Part shown: piece after piece, positions 1-9,262 of the stretch | Position numbering within the stretch: the first letter of the stretch is position 1 | How the letters are laid out: each line of letters starts with the position of its first letter | From: an uncultured Luminiphilus sp. | Lineage (GTDB): Bacteria > Pseudomonadota > Gammaproteobacteria > Pseudomonadales > Halieaceae | Assembly (NCBI GenBank): GCA_905182485.1 | Contig: CAJJBO010000027.1 | Span: forward strand, 1 to 48,511 | DNA length: 48,511 nt | Direction: 5' to 3' | Notes under the pieces: generated by a model | The model's database searches: none | The model's input: only the letters and a program-made list of their open reading frames with translations | Told to the model about the DNA's origin: nothing | Translations under genes and position numbers: made by a program

Positions 1-508
1 CCACTTCGGCCTCTAAGGCGATGCTGTCAGTGACCTCGGAGACGAGAAATCGGCCACTGCTCATATCCAGCCATGCCAGTCCAAAGCCAGAGGAGTGCCT
101 GCCAATGGCCAGTATTAGCGCGTCGTGCTTGGCATCTAACAATGATTCGTCTGTGAGCGTGCCGGGGGTGACAATCCTGACTACTTCTCGATCGACCGGG
201 CCTTTGCTGGTGGCGGGGTCGCCAACTTGCTCAGCGATGGCCACCGACTGACCTGCTCTGACCAGGCGCGCCAGATAATTTTCTGCCGCGTGGTAGGGCA
301 CACCGGCCATCGGGATGGGCTCGCCAGCAGCAGTTCCGCGCGCTGTTAGCGTGATATCGAGTAACTCCGACGCCCGCTTCGCATCATCAAAAAATAGTTC
401 GTAAAAATCACCCATCCGATAGAACAGAAGGTCTCGAGGGTGATTTGCCTTGATGCGCAGAAATTGCTGCATCATAGGAGTATGTTTAACATCTTGAGTC
501 AAGGTCAT
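1..508 (-). CDS. mutS: DNA mismatch repair protein MutS (N-terminal part, runs off window)
   Basis: MutS binds base mismatches and small loops and starts methyl-directed repair. About 169 N-terminal residues are visible on the minus strand; the rest lies beyond base 1. The start is the ATG at 508 ([15 protein letters not shown]). The mismatch-binding domain shows RMGDFYELF, which contains the Phe-x-Glu that stacks on the mismatch, then TARG and PMAGVPYHA, all hallmark MutS domain I blocks. The connector domain begins near [12 protein letters not shown]. The frame is uninterrupted in the visible part, unlike many neighbours. The identification is secure; only the ATPase half is unseen. Confidence 0.96.
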   Translation of the reverse strand, partial: MTLTQDVKHTPMMQQFLRIKANHPRDLLFYRMGDFYELFFDDAKRASELLDITLTARGTAAGEPIPMAGVPYHAAENYLARLVRAGQSVAIAEQVGDPATSKGPVDREVVRIVTPGTLTDESLLDAKHDALILAIGRHSSGFGLAWLDMSSGRFLVSEVTDSIALEAEV

Positions 509-641
509 TGTGACGTTAATCACAGAAACTGGGGTCGAAGTCTTTTGCCCAGAAGCGTTAAAGCGTACTGGCAATCGTCGCTGAACACGGACTTGGCATA
601 TCGCGACTTCTTCGGAGTCAGCACGGGCTGTCTCGTTTAAA

Positions 642-854
642 TTATCGCCACCACGCTTCGCTACCAATGGTAGTGCTCTCGAGCACACAGTGAGCGGCGT
701 AAGTTTTGGTATCCTGGTTGTCAGAATGTTTGCTTTTTTCGCTCATGGTGTCGCACCAGCCTTGGCTGCCCGGTTCGTTGCAGGCTGTCAACAGGCCGAT
801 CGTTGAGATAGCGGCCAGTGTGAGAGCGATTTTTTTGAGTGGGTTCGAATTCAT
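642..854 (-). CDS. Small DUF3012-like lipoprotein
   Basis: A 70-residue protein with a lipoprotein signal: a lysine pair, a hydrophobic stretch and the lipobox LLTAC, placing the lipidated Cys at residue 25. The mature part, [14 protein letters not shown] followed by YAAHCVLE, matches the pattern of DUF3012 proteins (GSxxWCxxM then a spaced AxHC). A second GSEAW occurs at the C-terminus, suggesting an incomplete second copy of the motif. The two mature cysteines could form a disulfide. Function is unknown for the family. It stands alone, about 130 bp upstream of mutS on the same strand. Confidence 0.72.
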   Translation of the reverse strand: MNSNPLKKIALTLAAISTIGLLTACNEPGSQGWCDTMSEKSKHSDNQDTKTYAAHCVLESTTIGSEAWWR

Positions 855-1079
855 GTGGTGTTCCTCCTATTGGATTGCGGCAGACTTTATCAGCAGTGAG
901 GTGTCTTGTCTCAGCCGGAGGTGACAGCATCCGGCCCATCACAAGAGTCGTTTGCCGTATAACGTGCGGAGTCTCTATCTACGGGCTGTCAGCAGCCTTG
1001 ATTTCGTGCGATGGTTTGATTGGCACTGTCGATCAGGATCATGTGCCCTGCAAACCATTTTTTAATAAGAGGATAGACA

Positions 1080-1509
1080 ATGATGAAAAAATTCGCTGCG
1101 ACACTTGTGCTGTTGATGTGGACCCCCTTTGCTTTCGCCCAAGACTTGAACTACGGAGAAAACGGTTTCCTTGCAGAGTTTGAAATTGATGCGGCCCACA
1201 CAACTGACGGCGTTAACTATCAAATATCGGCATCCGGTGAGGCCGGCCCTTACGGCCGAGTGTGGTTGTCTTATGAATTCACCGATAAGCAAAGTAACGG
1301 CGAGAGCGGTGAGTTCACCGGTTTTGCGTGGACGCAAAATGGTGAGCAATTTGCTACCGCAACCCTGCAGGGGGTTTACCGACGTAAAGGGGGCTATTTT
1401 TCAGATGTATTCTTTAGATATGGTATCCGACGGCGTGATCAATATCGTATCCGGTGAGGTGGATTTCGTTGCGAAAACGATGACCTTTAAGGTGTCGCCG
1501 TTAAACTAA
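1080..1509 (+). CDS. Exported hypothetical protein (frameshifted)
   Basis: The first ATG at 1080 opens a protein with a clear signal peptide (MMKKFAATLVLLMWTPFAFA, cleavage after AFA). The mature part looks like a small beta-rich secreted protein; no family is recognised. The frame that starts at 1080 runs into an unlikely basic tail (RYGIRRRDQYRIR), while the adjacent frame continues sensibly as SDGVINIVSGEVDFVAKTMTF to a stop at 1509. The switch occurs at the G5/T5 homopolymers near 1388-1400, so a one-base indel is inferred. A terminator hairpin follows directly at 1531. Confidence 0.6.
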
Positions 1510-1524
1510 CGGTGAGTGCGCGAT

Positions 1525-1550
1525 AAAAAAGGGGGCCTTGGCCCCCTTTG
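1525..1550 (+). terminator. Rho-independent terminator
   Basis: GGGGGCC at 1531-1537 pairs perfectly with GGCCCCC at 1540-1546 around a TT loop. An A-run precedes it and a T-rich tract follows. It sits 16 bp after the stop at 1509 and between convergent genes, so it could serve both strands. Confidence 0.8.
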
Positions 1551-1587
1551 TTATTACCGCTAGCATCATAACGGGCGTGCCCGGTTA

Positions 1588-2005
1588 TTAGCTGTTATCC
1601 CACTTGGCAAATAGAAAGACGTAGACGGTCAAAACAAGATTGATCACAACCTGTATTAACGACAGCGCCATCATCCAGGCGGGTGGATTAATGGTCTCTC
1701 CAATCGGTAGATTGGCTGAACTGAGGAAGGTCGTCGCCATCTCTGAGCCATTGCCCGCCATCTCACTCAGCGTGCTCAGCATCACAAAAAAAGAATTCTG
1801 CGCGCCCATGCTGAAAAAGGTCAGCATGACCACACCAATCAGAGTAGAAACCATGGCAGCGCCTCTCATCACGCCGGGAAAGTGCCTAAATAAGTAGGCC
1901 ACGATAACGACCAACTGCCAGCGGCATTAAGACGCCGCACAGAAAGAGTGTCGAAAAGACGGACCGATTCATTCCGATAAAGCCAAACACGTCGAGTTCT
2001 GACAT
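1588..2005 (-). CDS. Small multi-spanning membrane protein (frameshifted)
   Basis: The minus-strand ATG at 2005 starts MSELDVFGFIGMNRSVF, followed by a hydrophobic stretch. Near 1915 the frame must change to continue into LVVIVAYLFRHFPG and two further membrane segments, one around GVVMLTFFSMGA and one near the end (MALSLIQVVINLVLTVYVFL). The product would be about 138 residues with three or four membrane helices. No family is recognised. It is convergent with the exported protein upstream. The split frame is probably a one-base error in the sequence, though true decay cannot be excluded. Confidence 0.5.
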
Positions 2006-2220
2006 TGGTTCCCCCAAGAGTTTTGATTCAGTTCTTCGCGCCGAGGCGCCATCCTGAACCTAACCGCTGCCCGATCAGTATGCAAGTGATGGCAGGGGGA
2101 CTAGGCGCCCCATTACTGACGCGCAACAACCGGGCTACCTCGTTCTGAGTGACGGGCCGCGGTCGCCGCGAAGCGCTGTCTCCTTGGTGGTGGCGCGCTC
2201 GACCTGCCCGGGCCAAAGGC

Positions 2221-2340
2221 CAGCTAATGCATCTCAAAAGCGACTAGCCCGGGTCCCAGACGGCTACTGCACCTCAAAAGCAATTAGCGCGGGTCGCAGC
2301 CAACTAATGCTCCTCAAAAGCAACTAACGCAGGTCAAATC
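2221..2340. repeat. Three tandem 40-bp repeats
   Basis: Units at 2221-2260, 2261-2300 and 2301-2340 are each exactly 40 bp and share the core CTCAAAAGC followed by a CTAGC-GGGTC-type word. Identity between units is roughly 75-80 percent by eye. Partial copies appear to flank them (around 2195-2220 and 2341-2352). The rest of the 2006-2442 interval shows no convincing gene. Confidence 0.75.
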
Positions 2341-2442
2341 CGACCAGCGCGACGTCACACCGAGCTCACACCCAGCCCGCACTGGCCTTCACCCGTCTAC
2401 CGCAGGCGAGCCCGTTCGAAGCATCAAAAGAGTGCGGCCCGT

Positions 2443-3046
2443 TCACTCGGTGACTATTTGATTCAGCTCAATCAGGTAGCCATCGGGGTCGTAGAAGATC
2501 GACACCATGACCCTAATGTCGGGGCCGCCGTCGTAGCCGGGGTAAGTCCGGAGCCCGGGCGCTTTGACGACCTTCACGCCCGGCGTGGCGGCGATGGTTG
2601 GCCAGCGATCCGCTAGTGCCTGCGTATTGAAGAGCAAAATCGGATTACCCGGCGTAAACCCCTCATGCCGAATCGGTTTGCTGTGTGCAGGGTGCTCGGG
2701 GTAGCCATATTCGTAATCGATTAAGCCGATCACCCCCACATGGTCGTGTGATGCGCGCAGAAAAATAGAGCCTGAGGCGCTGCTCTCGGTCTTCTGACGC
2801 GTGGGCCGAGCGATCTGCTCATCATAAATAATTTCCATGCCAGCGCCGACTTGATAGAGGGCCAGTGAGGCCTCAATGTCTCGAACAATCAGCGTCGTCC
2901 GGCGCAGCAGAAGGGGATATTCAGCGGCTTTCTCGATCGGCTTAGCGCAGCTCTCATCGGGGTCGGACGAGTGATGCGCTGCAAAGGCGGTGGGGTGAGG
3001 GCGAAGTGGCGCAAAGCAGTAGAAAAAACCCTTTGAGATTTGGCAT
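2443..3046 (-). CDS. Exported VOC-superfamily (glyoxalase/dioxygenase fold) protein
   Basis: The body from about residue 45 reads TTLIVRDIEASLALYQ (first beta-alpha-beta module) and ends FYDPDGYLIELNQ, the classic second-module ending of vicinal-oxygen-chelate proteins. The ending Glu is a usual metal ligand. The N-terminus is odd: the long frame gives MPSCQISKGF, but the ATG at 3046 in the adjacent frame gives MPNLKGFFLLLCATS, a much better signal peptide, rejoining the main frame at AFAAHH. A one-base indel near 2990-3005 is inferred, giving a periplasmic VOC protein. Substrate is unknown. The next gene upstream, a hydrolase-fold protein, is also predicted to be exported. Confidence 0.68.
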
Positions 3047-3160
3047 GACGGCATCTCTTTCTCATTTGATATAAAAGTACATCAATAGGACAAATTGCGC
3101 TAGAGAGGCTGATCAGTGTCGGCGACCTCTTGTCCGTTCATCCGGGCTTGCGTGGCGCGA

Positions 3161-4064
3161 TTAACGATCCAAATACTCCAGCATGATGTCAGCGATCTGT
3201 TCAGGCGGCCACATCGAAAACGCCGTAGCTGAGGTGGGGCAGTTCAACCAGCGTGACGTCTTGAATAAGCTGAGCGTAGGCCCGTGTGTGAGTTTTTAAA
3301 CCGCCGTGCGGGTTTAATACGAGGGCGGGCTGGGTGATTACCACCGCCCGGTCAGCGGCGGCATAGCCGTGCAATGCCCGATAGACCGGCGCCCGCGCCC
3401 GCCACGCGGCGGCAGATTCTAGAAAGTTGTCGTAGGCCCGCTCCAGCACCACGTCGGGATGCCGGTCCGTGATGGTAAACCGCCATGAGCTCTCCAGTGC
3501 AGCGAGTTCCGTAGGGAGGGGACGATCTTGCATCACGCTCTGCAGCTCCGCATCATTCTCAGCCGGATCGGCAAAGTACGGCACGCCGATCAGGACCACC
3601 CTCCGCACCAGGTCCGGCCTGCGAATCGCCACCTCAGCTGCCACCATGGCGCCCGTGTGGTACCCACAGACATCAATGGATTGATGGTGCTCGTCCGTGA
3701 GGCGGGCTGATTCGATCGCGTCGATCATGATCTCGGCCAGATCGCCAACGGTGCGCCATGTTGCCGATGGGTCCGACTGCCCCAGACCGGGATAATCTAG
3801 GGCGACGACCCTTCGGTCTATCGCCAATAAGGCCATCAATGGGCGATAGTAATTGCCTGAGAAAGGGTTGGGGGGGAAGCACACCAGTGTGCGTTGAGTC
3901 ATCAGGCTCGGTGTGGCCTGTAGCAAGTGGATTTGCCCCCAGTCCAAATCGATGTAGGCCTTCGAGAAGTTGCGGTTGCGCTGTCGGTTCGTCGTTGGCA
4001 GCAGTCAGCGGGTGAAAAGCACCGTGATCAGTATCGTCAGGAGTAGAGTCAGGCGCGTGCGCAT
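3161..4064 (-). CDS. Alpha/beta hydrolase-fold protein with GYHTG at the nucleophile elbow
   Basis: The central part shows the fold: LVCFPPNPFSGNYY (oxyanion strand), VVALDYPGLGQSD, then the elbow DVCGYHTGAM and a late ELPHLSYG. Where most family members have Gly-x-Ser-x-Gly the protein has Gly-Tyr-His-Thr-Gly, so the usual serine nucleophile is missing. A signal-peptide-like start (MRTRLTLLLTILITVLF) at 4064 in another frame suggests export; an ATG four codons upstream is an alternative start. The C-terminus also continues in another frame (WPPEQIADIMLEYLDR, stop at 3161). At least two indels, near 3990 and 3215, are therefore inferred. Catalytic role uncertain. Confidence 0.6.
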
Positions 4065-4076
4065 GTGGGCAGCCAT

Positions 4077-4522
4077 TGCGCCGATCGCGCGTTTTACAAC
4101 GGGTTGAGATGACTCATTTTATATCGCCTCCGTTATGTGCCGCCCTGAGTTTACACCGGGTAACGTGTTTCTGAGGTTTTTGAGCGCCGCTGAAAATTCA
4201 TTGGATGCCGCCGTGCCGGCAACGTGAGTGCCAGCCCACTCGACAGCCATCGTGGTGGTTTCTCAGTCACGTGGCGGGCCTGTCGTATCTTAGCTCGGCG
4301 TTGATCCGTCCAATAGCGAGGATGGGGTCCAAGATCGATCTCTCACCGAGCGTACTTTTTGATGGCGATATCGTTTAGTGGGAGGACATGCTCGCTCATA
4401 ACCACTAAAATCCTGGGATTATTTTAGTCGGTCGCTGCGATAGAGTCCTCGTTGGTGCCACAGGTTTGAGAAGTTATTATCGCGTTCATGTTTCAGTTTG
4501 AGCCCACGGGAGGGCCGGTATC
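4077..4522. other. Intergenic, no gene seen
   Basis: About 445 bp between the minus-strand hydrolase-fold gene and the plus-strand DUF3144-like gene. No open frame with coding character and no RNA gene was recognised. It must hold the divergent promoters. Confidence 0.5.
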
Positions 4523-4756
4523 GTGAGTCAGGAAAAAAAGATTGAATGTGTTAATCGATTTATTGCATTGGCCAATGAGATGACAGCAGAGGGCGACAGC
4601 CCACCTGCGGTCGTGTCATCAGGCCTCATGATGGCCTGTGCGGTCTACAGCACGTATGTAGTGACGGGTAATGACGGTGCGCTGCGAGAAAGTGGCGTCG
4701 AGAAGCTCACCAAGCTGTTTGGTGATGAGCTAAGGTCCTGCAGGCGCGAAAAATAG
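4523..4756 (+). CDS. DUF3144-like small protein
   Basis: A 77-residue helical protein starting at GTG 4523, with a good GGGAGG ribosome site 8 bp upstream. The pattern NRFIALANEM..EG....VSSGLMMACAVYSTYV resembles DUF3144 proteins, which carry FIxLAN and an alanine-rich helix with a conserved tyrosine. Family function is unknown. The usual acidic C-terminus is replaced by a basic one here. It is 130 bp upstream of the Cys-cluster gene on the same strand. Confidence 0.55.
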   Translation: MSQEKKIECVNRFIALANEMTAEGDSPPAVVSSGLMMACAVYSTYVVTGNDGALRESGVEKLTKLFGDELRSCRREK

Positions 4757-4885
4757 AGCAAGCGCAGAGGGAGGGTAAGGATGTGTCTGCGAGCTCAGTC
4801 AAATTGAGGTGTTGATGTTTGACGGTCGCTGGACCAGAACAGATCTATTAATCCACGATCTGAAAACGAAAAGAGGAGCGTCGCA

Positions 4886-5393
4886 GTGAGAGAATGTGGG
4901 GAGTGTACCGCTTGTTGTGAAGGTTGGCTTATGGATAAAGGACCTTGACATGTACGCGGGCAAAGCCTGCGCGCACTGTCGGTCAGAGGGATGCGCGATT
5001 TACGAGACCCGACCAGAACAGCCCTGCCGAACTTTCGAGTGTGCTTGGTTGCAAGATGAAGAGGCTTTCCCGGAAGAGATGCGGCCGGATCAATGCGGTG
5101 CCATTGTGCTCTCAGCAAGATATTGGAGGGAGTGGAACGTCATGAGAGCAATGCCCGTAGGCCCTACGATTCCGGACGCAACGCTTGAGTGGCTGAGGCT
5201 ACATACCAAAAGTGAAGAGATGCCGCTCATCTTTTATGAGAGAGGATTTGTTGACGGAGCCTATACCCACACTGATCGGCAACGAGCCTACGGCTCGCCC
5301 GAGTTTGCTGCGGCGATCCAGGAAGTGGTGTTGAGGCTGGGTGATACAAACGAGACTGCCTTCACAGCCGATGATGTCGTGAAGTTCAGCTAA
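4886..5393 (+). CDS. YkgJ-type cysteine-cluster (CxxCxxCC) protein, frameshifted
   Basis: The GTG at 4886 follows AGAGGAG and opens MRECGECTACCEGW, the N-terminal CxxCxxCC cluster of the YkgJ/UPF0153 zinc/iron-chelating family. The frame then stops, but the next frame continues immediately with DLDMYAGKACAHC and further cysteines (EGCAIYETRPEQPCRTFEC), as the family expects. A single-base indel in the AAAGGACC stretch near 4935 is inferred. The C-terminal third is ordinary soluble sequence with no recognised domain. It probably binds a metal or cluster; no pathway is evident from the neighbours. Confidence 0.72.
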
Positions 5394-5427
5394 GCGATAA
5401 AGCGTTTTGCGAGTGGCGTTTGGCTGG

Positions 5428-6702
5428 TTAACCCCTGAGCGCCAAATCCCTCTTCAGGCTGAGCGCGCCCATTAAAAGAAAGCCGACCCCGACGATGCTG
5501 ATCGTGAGCGTGGTGAGCATCGCATAGCGCAGGTTGTTGTCACCAAATGAGGTGGCGTAGTGATCGCTCAGTAAACCAACCGTCAAAGGCCCCAGCCCAA
5601 GACCAATCATGTTCAGTATGAAAAACAAAATTGCCGAAGCCATTGCGCGCATCCCCGGTGACACCAAGTTGTGGCAGGTGGCAATGCAGGGCCCGAGGTA
5701 TAAGGTGCTGAGAATTTGTGACGGGATGATGGCGGCCAACACCAGCGTCTTGTTACTGCCTAGGAGGGTGTAATAGGCGGGCACCATCGAAGTGAGTCCC
5801 CCGATAATGGGTATCCACAGGTACCAGCGAATGTCTCGATTCCCCAGCTTATCGGCGAGAAATCCGCCCAAAAACGTACCCACTGCGCCTGAGATCCCAG
5901 AGATCAAACCCAGTGCTAGCCCCACTTCGCCGAGTGTCATACCGTGGCTTCGCATGAGGAACGAGGGCATAAAATTGCCATTGCCGTAAGAAATAAACGC
6001 GGTGAACGCGCACCCTACCGAAATCCACCAAAAGGTCGGCCGTTCTTTGAGGCTGGCGAGGGTCGCTTTGAAGGTTGATTTTGCCGGGACCCCGCCCGGA
6101 TCCCACTGTCCCCGCTTTGGCTCCTTCACGACCCAAACCAAGAGCAGGGCGTAGAAAATACCCGGCACGCCGACGAGAAAAAAAGCGACTCGCCAGCCGA
6201 AGGTCTCGGCGATCCAGCCGCCCGCGGCAAAGCCGATCAAAATGCCAATGTAAATGCCGGTGCTGTAAAAGGAGAGGGCGGTGCCGCGTTGCTTGGCAGG
6301 AAAATAATCACTGACCATCGAATGCGACGGGGGTGACCCACCGGCTTCGCCGATACCAACACCGATGCGCGCCGCTAATAACTGGCCATAGTTCTGAGCG
6401 AGCCCCGACAGAGCGGTCATGAAGCTCCAGAACCCTAAGGAGATGGCGACAATATTGCGCCGATTGCCGCGGTCTGCGAGCCATGCGATGGGAATGCCGG
6501 CGGTGACATACACCAAGGCAAAGCTAAAGCCACTGAGCAACCCCAGCTGCGCATCACTGAGCCCAAGGTCCGCTTTGATCGGCTCCTGCAAGATGACTAG
6601 AATCTGTCGATCGATAAAATTAAAGGTGTACACCAAGGTCAGCATGACCAGCACGGTCCAGCGATAACGGATGCTCGGGGCGAGGGGGTCCTCTGGCGAC
6701 AT
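5428..6702 (-). CDS. Spinster-type MFS transporter
   Basis: A 424-residue, 12-helix major facilitator protein. The N-terminus FNFIDRQILVILQEPIKADL and the loop-2/3 motif AWLADRGNRRNI identify the spinster-like branch common in marine Gammaproteobacteria, as do RIGVGIGEAGGSPPSHS and FYSTGIYIG. Such carriers often sit beside aromatic or steroid catabolic genes, but substrates are mostly unassigned. It is intact, transcribed alone, and divergent from moaC with about 80 bp between the starts. It is a paralogue of the MFS at 20276-21916. Confidence 0.9.
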   Translation of the reverse strand: MSPEDPLAPSIRYRWTVLVMLTLVYTFNFIDRQILVILQEPIKADLGLSDAQLGLLSGFSFALVYVTAGIPIAWLADRGNRRNIVAISLGFWSFMTALSGLAQNYGQLLAARIGVGIGEAGGSPPSHSMVSDYFPAKQRGTALSFYSTGIYIGILIGFAAGGWIAETFGWRVAFFLVGVPGIFYALLLVWVVKEPKRGQWDPGGVPAKSTFKATLASLKERPTFWWISVGCAFTAFISYGNGNFMPSFLMRSHGMTLGEVGLALGLISGISGAVGTFLGGFLADKLGNRDIRWYLWIPIIGGLTSMVPAYYTLLGSNKTLVLAAIIPSQILSTLYLGPCIATCHNLVSPGMRAMASAILFFILNMIGLGLGPLTVGLLSDHYATSFGDNNLRYAMLTTLTISIVGVGFLLMGALSLKRDLALRG

Positions 6703-6784
6703 AGTGCATTCACTGCTGCAGGGGTTTCGAGCCGCATCATGACAGCTTGTGCCGTTTACCGCATCGGAGTGTTAGCATTGCCTC

Positions 6785-7282
6785 ATGCCAAATAAAACAG
6801 ATTGCCTGACACACCTTGATGACGCGGGGCAGGCCCACATCGTTGATATCTCCGACAAAGCGATCACCACACGGGTTGCGACGGCCACGTCGTGCTTGCG
6901 CATGCAGCCAGAGACGCTGAGTGCCATCGTGGCGGATGATTTGCCCAAGGGTGACGTGATGGCGGTCGCCCGGGTGGCGGGTATTCAGGCGGCCAAGAAG
7001 TGCGCCGAACTGATCCCCTTATGCCATCCCTTGCCGCTTTCTTCGGTAGAGATCGATCTGCAGCCCGATCAGGACTTGCCGGGGGTGAGAATCACGGTTA
7101 CCTGCAAGGTCACAGGGCAGACCGGCATCGAAATGGAGGCGTTAACGGCGGCCTCAGTGGCGGCACTGACGCTCTATGACATGTGCAAAGCCATTGACCG
7201 TGGCATGAGTATTGAGATGACGCAGCTGGTGTCAAAAACCGGCGGTGCGAGTGGAGAGTGGCAGCGTGGGCATCACGATTAA
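6785..7282 (+). CDS. moaC: Cyclic pyranopterin monophosphate synthase MoaC
   Basis: MoaC converts 3',8-cyclo-GTP to cyclic pyranopterin monophosphate in molybdenum cofactor synthesis. The protein has 165 residues, normal for the family. It contains the HLDDAG start, IPLCHPLPL and [20 protein letters not shown] followed by CKA, which holds the conserved Asp and Lys of the active site. It leads a compact operon: moaD starts 17 bp before its stop. No moaA is present in the window. Confidence 0.96.
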   Translation: MPNKTDCLTHLDDAGQAHIVDISDKAITTRVATATSCLRMQPETLSAIVADDLPKGDVMAVARVAGIQAAKKCAELIPLCHPLPLSSVEIDLQPDQDLPGVRITVTCKVTGQTGIEMEALTAASVAALTLYDMCKAIDRGMSIEMTQLVSKTGGASGEWQRGHHD

Positions 7283-7526
7283 ATTGTTTTCCTCGCTGCG
7301 CGAGGTGCTGGGTGAGTCGGAATTTGAGTTTTCGCTGACCGAGCTCGACAGTGCTGTCACGGTTGCCGCTGTGAAATCGGCGCTGTCGCAGCGCGGTGCC
7401 AGCTGGCAAGAGGCGCTTAATCAGCCTAACTTGGTGCACGCACTGAACCACAAGGTTGTCTACACTGACGCGGTGGTAGCGGCTGGGGATGAGCTTGCGT
7501 TTTTTCCGCCCATGACGGGCGGATAG
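7266..7526 (+). CDS. moaD: Molybdopterin synthase small subunit MoaD
   Basis: A ubiquitin-like sulfur carrier that ends in the required Gly-Gly (FFPPMTGG). The GTG at 7266 gives 86 residues starting [16 protein letters not shown], the usual MoaD opening; a longer upstream start would add residues shared with the moaC end and is less likely. The gene overlaps moaC by 17 bp and is followed by moaE one base after its stop, consistent with translational coupling of the two synthase subunits. Confidence 0.93.
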   Translation: MGITIKLFSSLREVLGESEFEFSLTELDSAVTVAAVKSALSQRGASWQEALNQPNLVHALNHKVVYTDAVVAAGDELAFFPPMTGG

Positions 7527-7527
7527 C

Positions 7528-7989
7528 ATGACCGTGTCGATTCAACGCGAGCCGATCGATGTGGCGAGCGAGTACGCACAGTTGGTAGGCCCGCAACCGG
7601 ACGCCGCGGTGGCCACTTTTACTGGCTATGTGCGCGATCACTCAGATGCTCACGCAGTGAGTCAGTTGGAGTTAGAACATTACCCCGAGATGGCGCAAAA
7701 GGTACTGATGGCGCTGGGGGAGCGCGCGGCAGATCAGTTTGGTTTGAGCCGCTGGCGCATTGTTCACCGTTATGGCCTGCTCGATGTGGCAGAGACCATT
7801 GTCTGGGTGGGCGCGGTGGCAGAGCATCGAGGTGAGGCGATCAGCGCCAGTGAGCTGATGATGGATACCCTGAAAACCGACGCGCCGTTTTGGAAGCGGG
7901 AGCAGGGCCCCGATGGACACGTTTGGGTGGCGAGTAAAGCAGTCGATCAGCATCGTCGCGCGCGATGGCGGTCAGAGGAGAAAGCGTGA
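7528..7989 (+). CDS. moaE: Molybdopterin synthase catalytic subunit MoaE
   Basis: MoaE binds the MoaD thiocarboxylate and inserts sulfur into cyclic pyranopterin monophosphate. The 153 residues include ATFTGYVRDH, LELEHYPEMA, RIVHRYGLLDVAE and the lysine-bearing DAPFWKREQG, all typical. The end (VASKAVDQHRRARW) is slightly shorter than in some homologues. The stop overlaps the GTG of the next gene by 4 bp, extending the operon to a NUDIX hydrolase. Confidence 0.95.
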   Translation: MTVSIQREPIDVASEYAQLVGPQPDAAVATFTGYVRDHSDAHAVSQLELEHYPEMAQKVLMALGERAADQFGLSRWRIVHRYGLLDVAETIVWVGAVAEHRGEAISASELMMDTLKTDAPFWKREQGPDGHVWVASKAVDQHRRARWRSEEKA

Positions 7990-8535
7990 AGTTTTGCAGT
8001 GAGTGTGGTGCCACCGTTAATTTAGTAATACCCGACGACGATGACCGGCTAAGGCATGTTTGCTCGGCCTGTGCGATGGTGCACTACGTCAACCCCAAGG
8101 TGATCGTGGGCTGCTTGCCCGCAGTCGGTGACAAGATCTTACTCTGTAAGCGCGCCATCGAGCCTCGATACGGTAAGTGGACACTGCCCGCTGGCTTTAT
8201 GGAAAACAAAGAGTCCTCGGCTGAAGGTGCGGCGCGGGAGACTTGGGAAGAGGCCCGCGTTACTAACGTTGATCTTTATCGCATATTTGATGTGCCCTAT
8301 ATCAGTCAGGTGTATATGTTCTATCGCTGCGACCTAGATGATGGGGAGCACAGTGCTGGGCCTGAAAGCCTAGAAACGCAGCTGTATGCTGAGGCCGATG
8401 TTCCCTGGGATAACATTGGCGTTTCCGGTCGTCCACGAGATTTTGACAGAGTACTTATCGGATCGAAAAACCGAGCACTTTCCGATCCGTAATACCGTGA
8501 TCGACTATGCCCGACGCATACCAACGGCATCGTGA
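7986..8535 (+). CDS. NUDIX hydrolase with N-terminal zinc ribbon (frameshifted near the end)
   Basis: The GTG at 7986 overlaps the moaE stop. An N-terminal ribbon (FCSECGATV...HVCSAC) is followed by the Nudix box, GFMENKESSAEGAARETWEE, which carries the metal-binding Glu residues. This is the NUDIX type with a zinc-ribbon leader often annotated as ADP-ribose or NADH pyrophosphatase-like. In the 7986 frame the protein ends unnaturally after 8420; the adjacent frame continues AFPVVHEILTEYLSDRKTEHF, the usual ending, to a TGA at 8533-8535. A one-base indel near 8420 is inferred. Its coupling to moaCDE is positional only. Confidence 0.85.
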
Positions 8536-8622
8536 CGGCATCTTGACCGCCGCCATGCCGATTGATCTTGCGACGCCGGTTGTCCGTAGTTTTATCAGTC
8601 AATTTTATTAAGGAAGACTCTC

Positions 8623-9102
8623 ATGCCATTTCCTAAAATCGGTAACCTCGCCCCAAAGTTTGTCTTGCAAGATCACGAGGGCAACGCGGTCTCGCTGGCC
8701 GACTTTAAGGGCAAGTCGGCGGTGGTGGTCTATTTTTATCCCAAGGCGATGACGCCGGGATGCACTGTGCAGGCACAGGGGCTCCGTGACACGGCAAAAG
8801 CGCTAAAAAAATTGAACACCGTGGTCTTGGGGATCAGCCCTGACCCCATTAAAAAACTGGCTAAATTTGTGGAGCGCGATGCGCTTAACTTTCAACTACT
8901 CAGTGACGAGGACCATGCGGTGGCGGACAGCTACGGCGCTTGGGGCCCCAAGAAATTTATGGGCCGGGAGTTCGACGGTATTCTGCGGACCACCTTTGTC
9001 GTGGGTCAAGACGGCAAGTTAAAGGCGGTGATGGACAAATTTAAAACCAAGGATCACCACACCGCGCTGATCGCCGAACTGGAGGCGTTAGCGTTAGGAT
9101 GA
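8623..9102 (+). CDS. bcp: BCP-type peroxiredoxin lacking the resolving cysteine
   Basis: A thioredoxin-fold peroxidase of 159 residues that reduces hydroperoxides. The peroxidatic Cys47 lies in KAMTPGCTVQAQG. The family's usual second Cys, five residues on, is Gln here, and no other cysteine occurs in the protein, so it should work as a one-Cys enzyme needing an external thiol. A good AAGGAAG ribosome site precedes the ATG. It stands alone between the moa operon and tRNA-Gly. Confidence 0.9.
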   Translation: MPFPKIGNLAPKFVLQDHEGNAVSLADFKGKSAVVVYFYPKAMTPGCTVQAQGLRDTAKALKKLNTVVLGISPDPIKKLAKFVERDALNFQLLSDEDHAVADSYGAWGPKKFMGREFDGILRTTFVVGQDGKLKAVMDKFKTKDHHTALIAELEALALG

Positions 9103-9181
9103 GGCGAGCGCGAGTGGCCTCGTTACGGCAATGTTAAGGTACTGTGACGGCAAAGTTATGGCTTTTAAGGCGCCTCTTTTT

Positions 9182-9255
9182 GCGGGTGTAGTTCAATGGT
9201 AGAACGAGAGCTTCCCAAGCTTTAGACGTGGGTTCGATTCCCATCACCCGCTCCA
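9182..9255 (+). tRNA. tRNA-Gly(CCC)
   Basis: A 74-nt cloverleaf with an encoded CCA end. The acceptor GCGGGTG pairs with CACCCGC, the D-arm is GTTCAATGGTAGAAC, and the anticodon loop TTCCCAA gives anticodon CCC. The T-arm is GTGGGTTCGATTCCCAT. It resembles enterobacterial glyU closely. Confidence 0.96.
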
Positions 9256-9262
9256 ACATAGT

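Noticed and set aside
440..640. Plus-strand open frame opposite the mutS start
   Set aside because: It lies across the mutS 5' end and its upstream gap; the protein has no family character and no ribosome site.
2028..2237. Minus-strand open frame before the 40-bp repeats
   Set aside because: Arg/Ala/Ser-rich low-complexity translation that runs partly through repeat DNA; no credible start signal.
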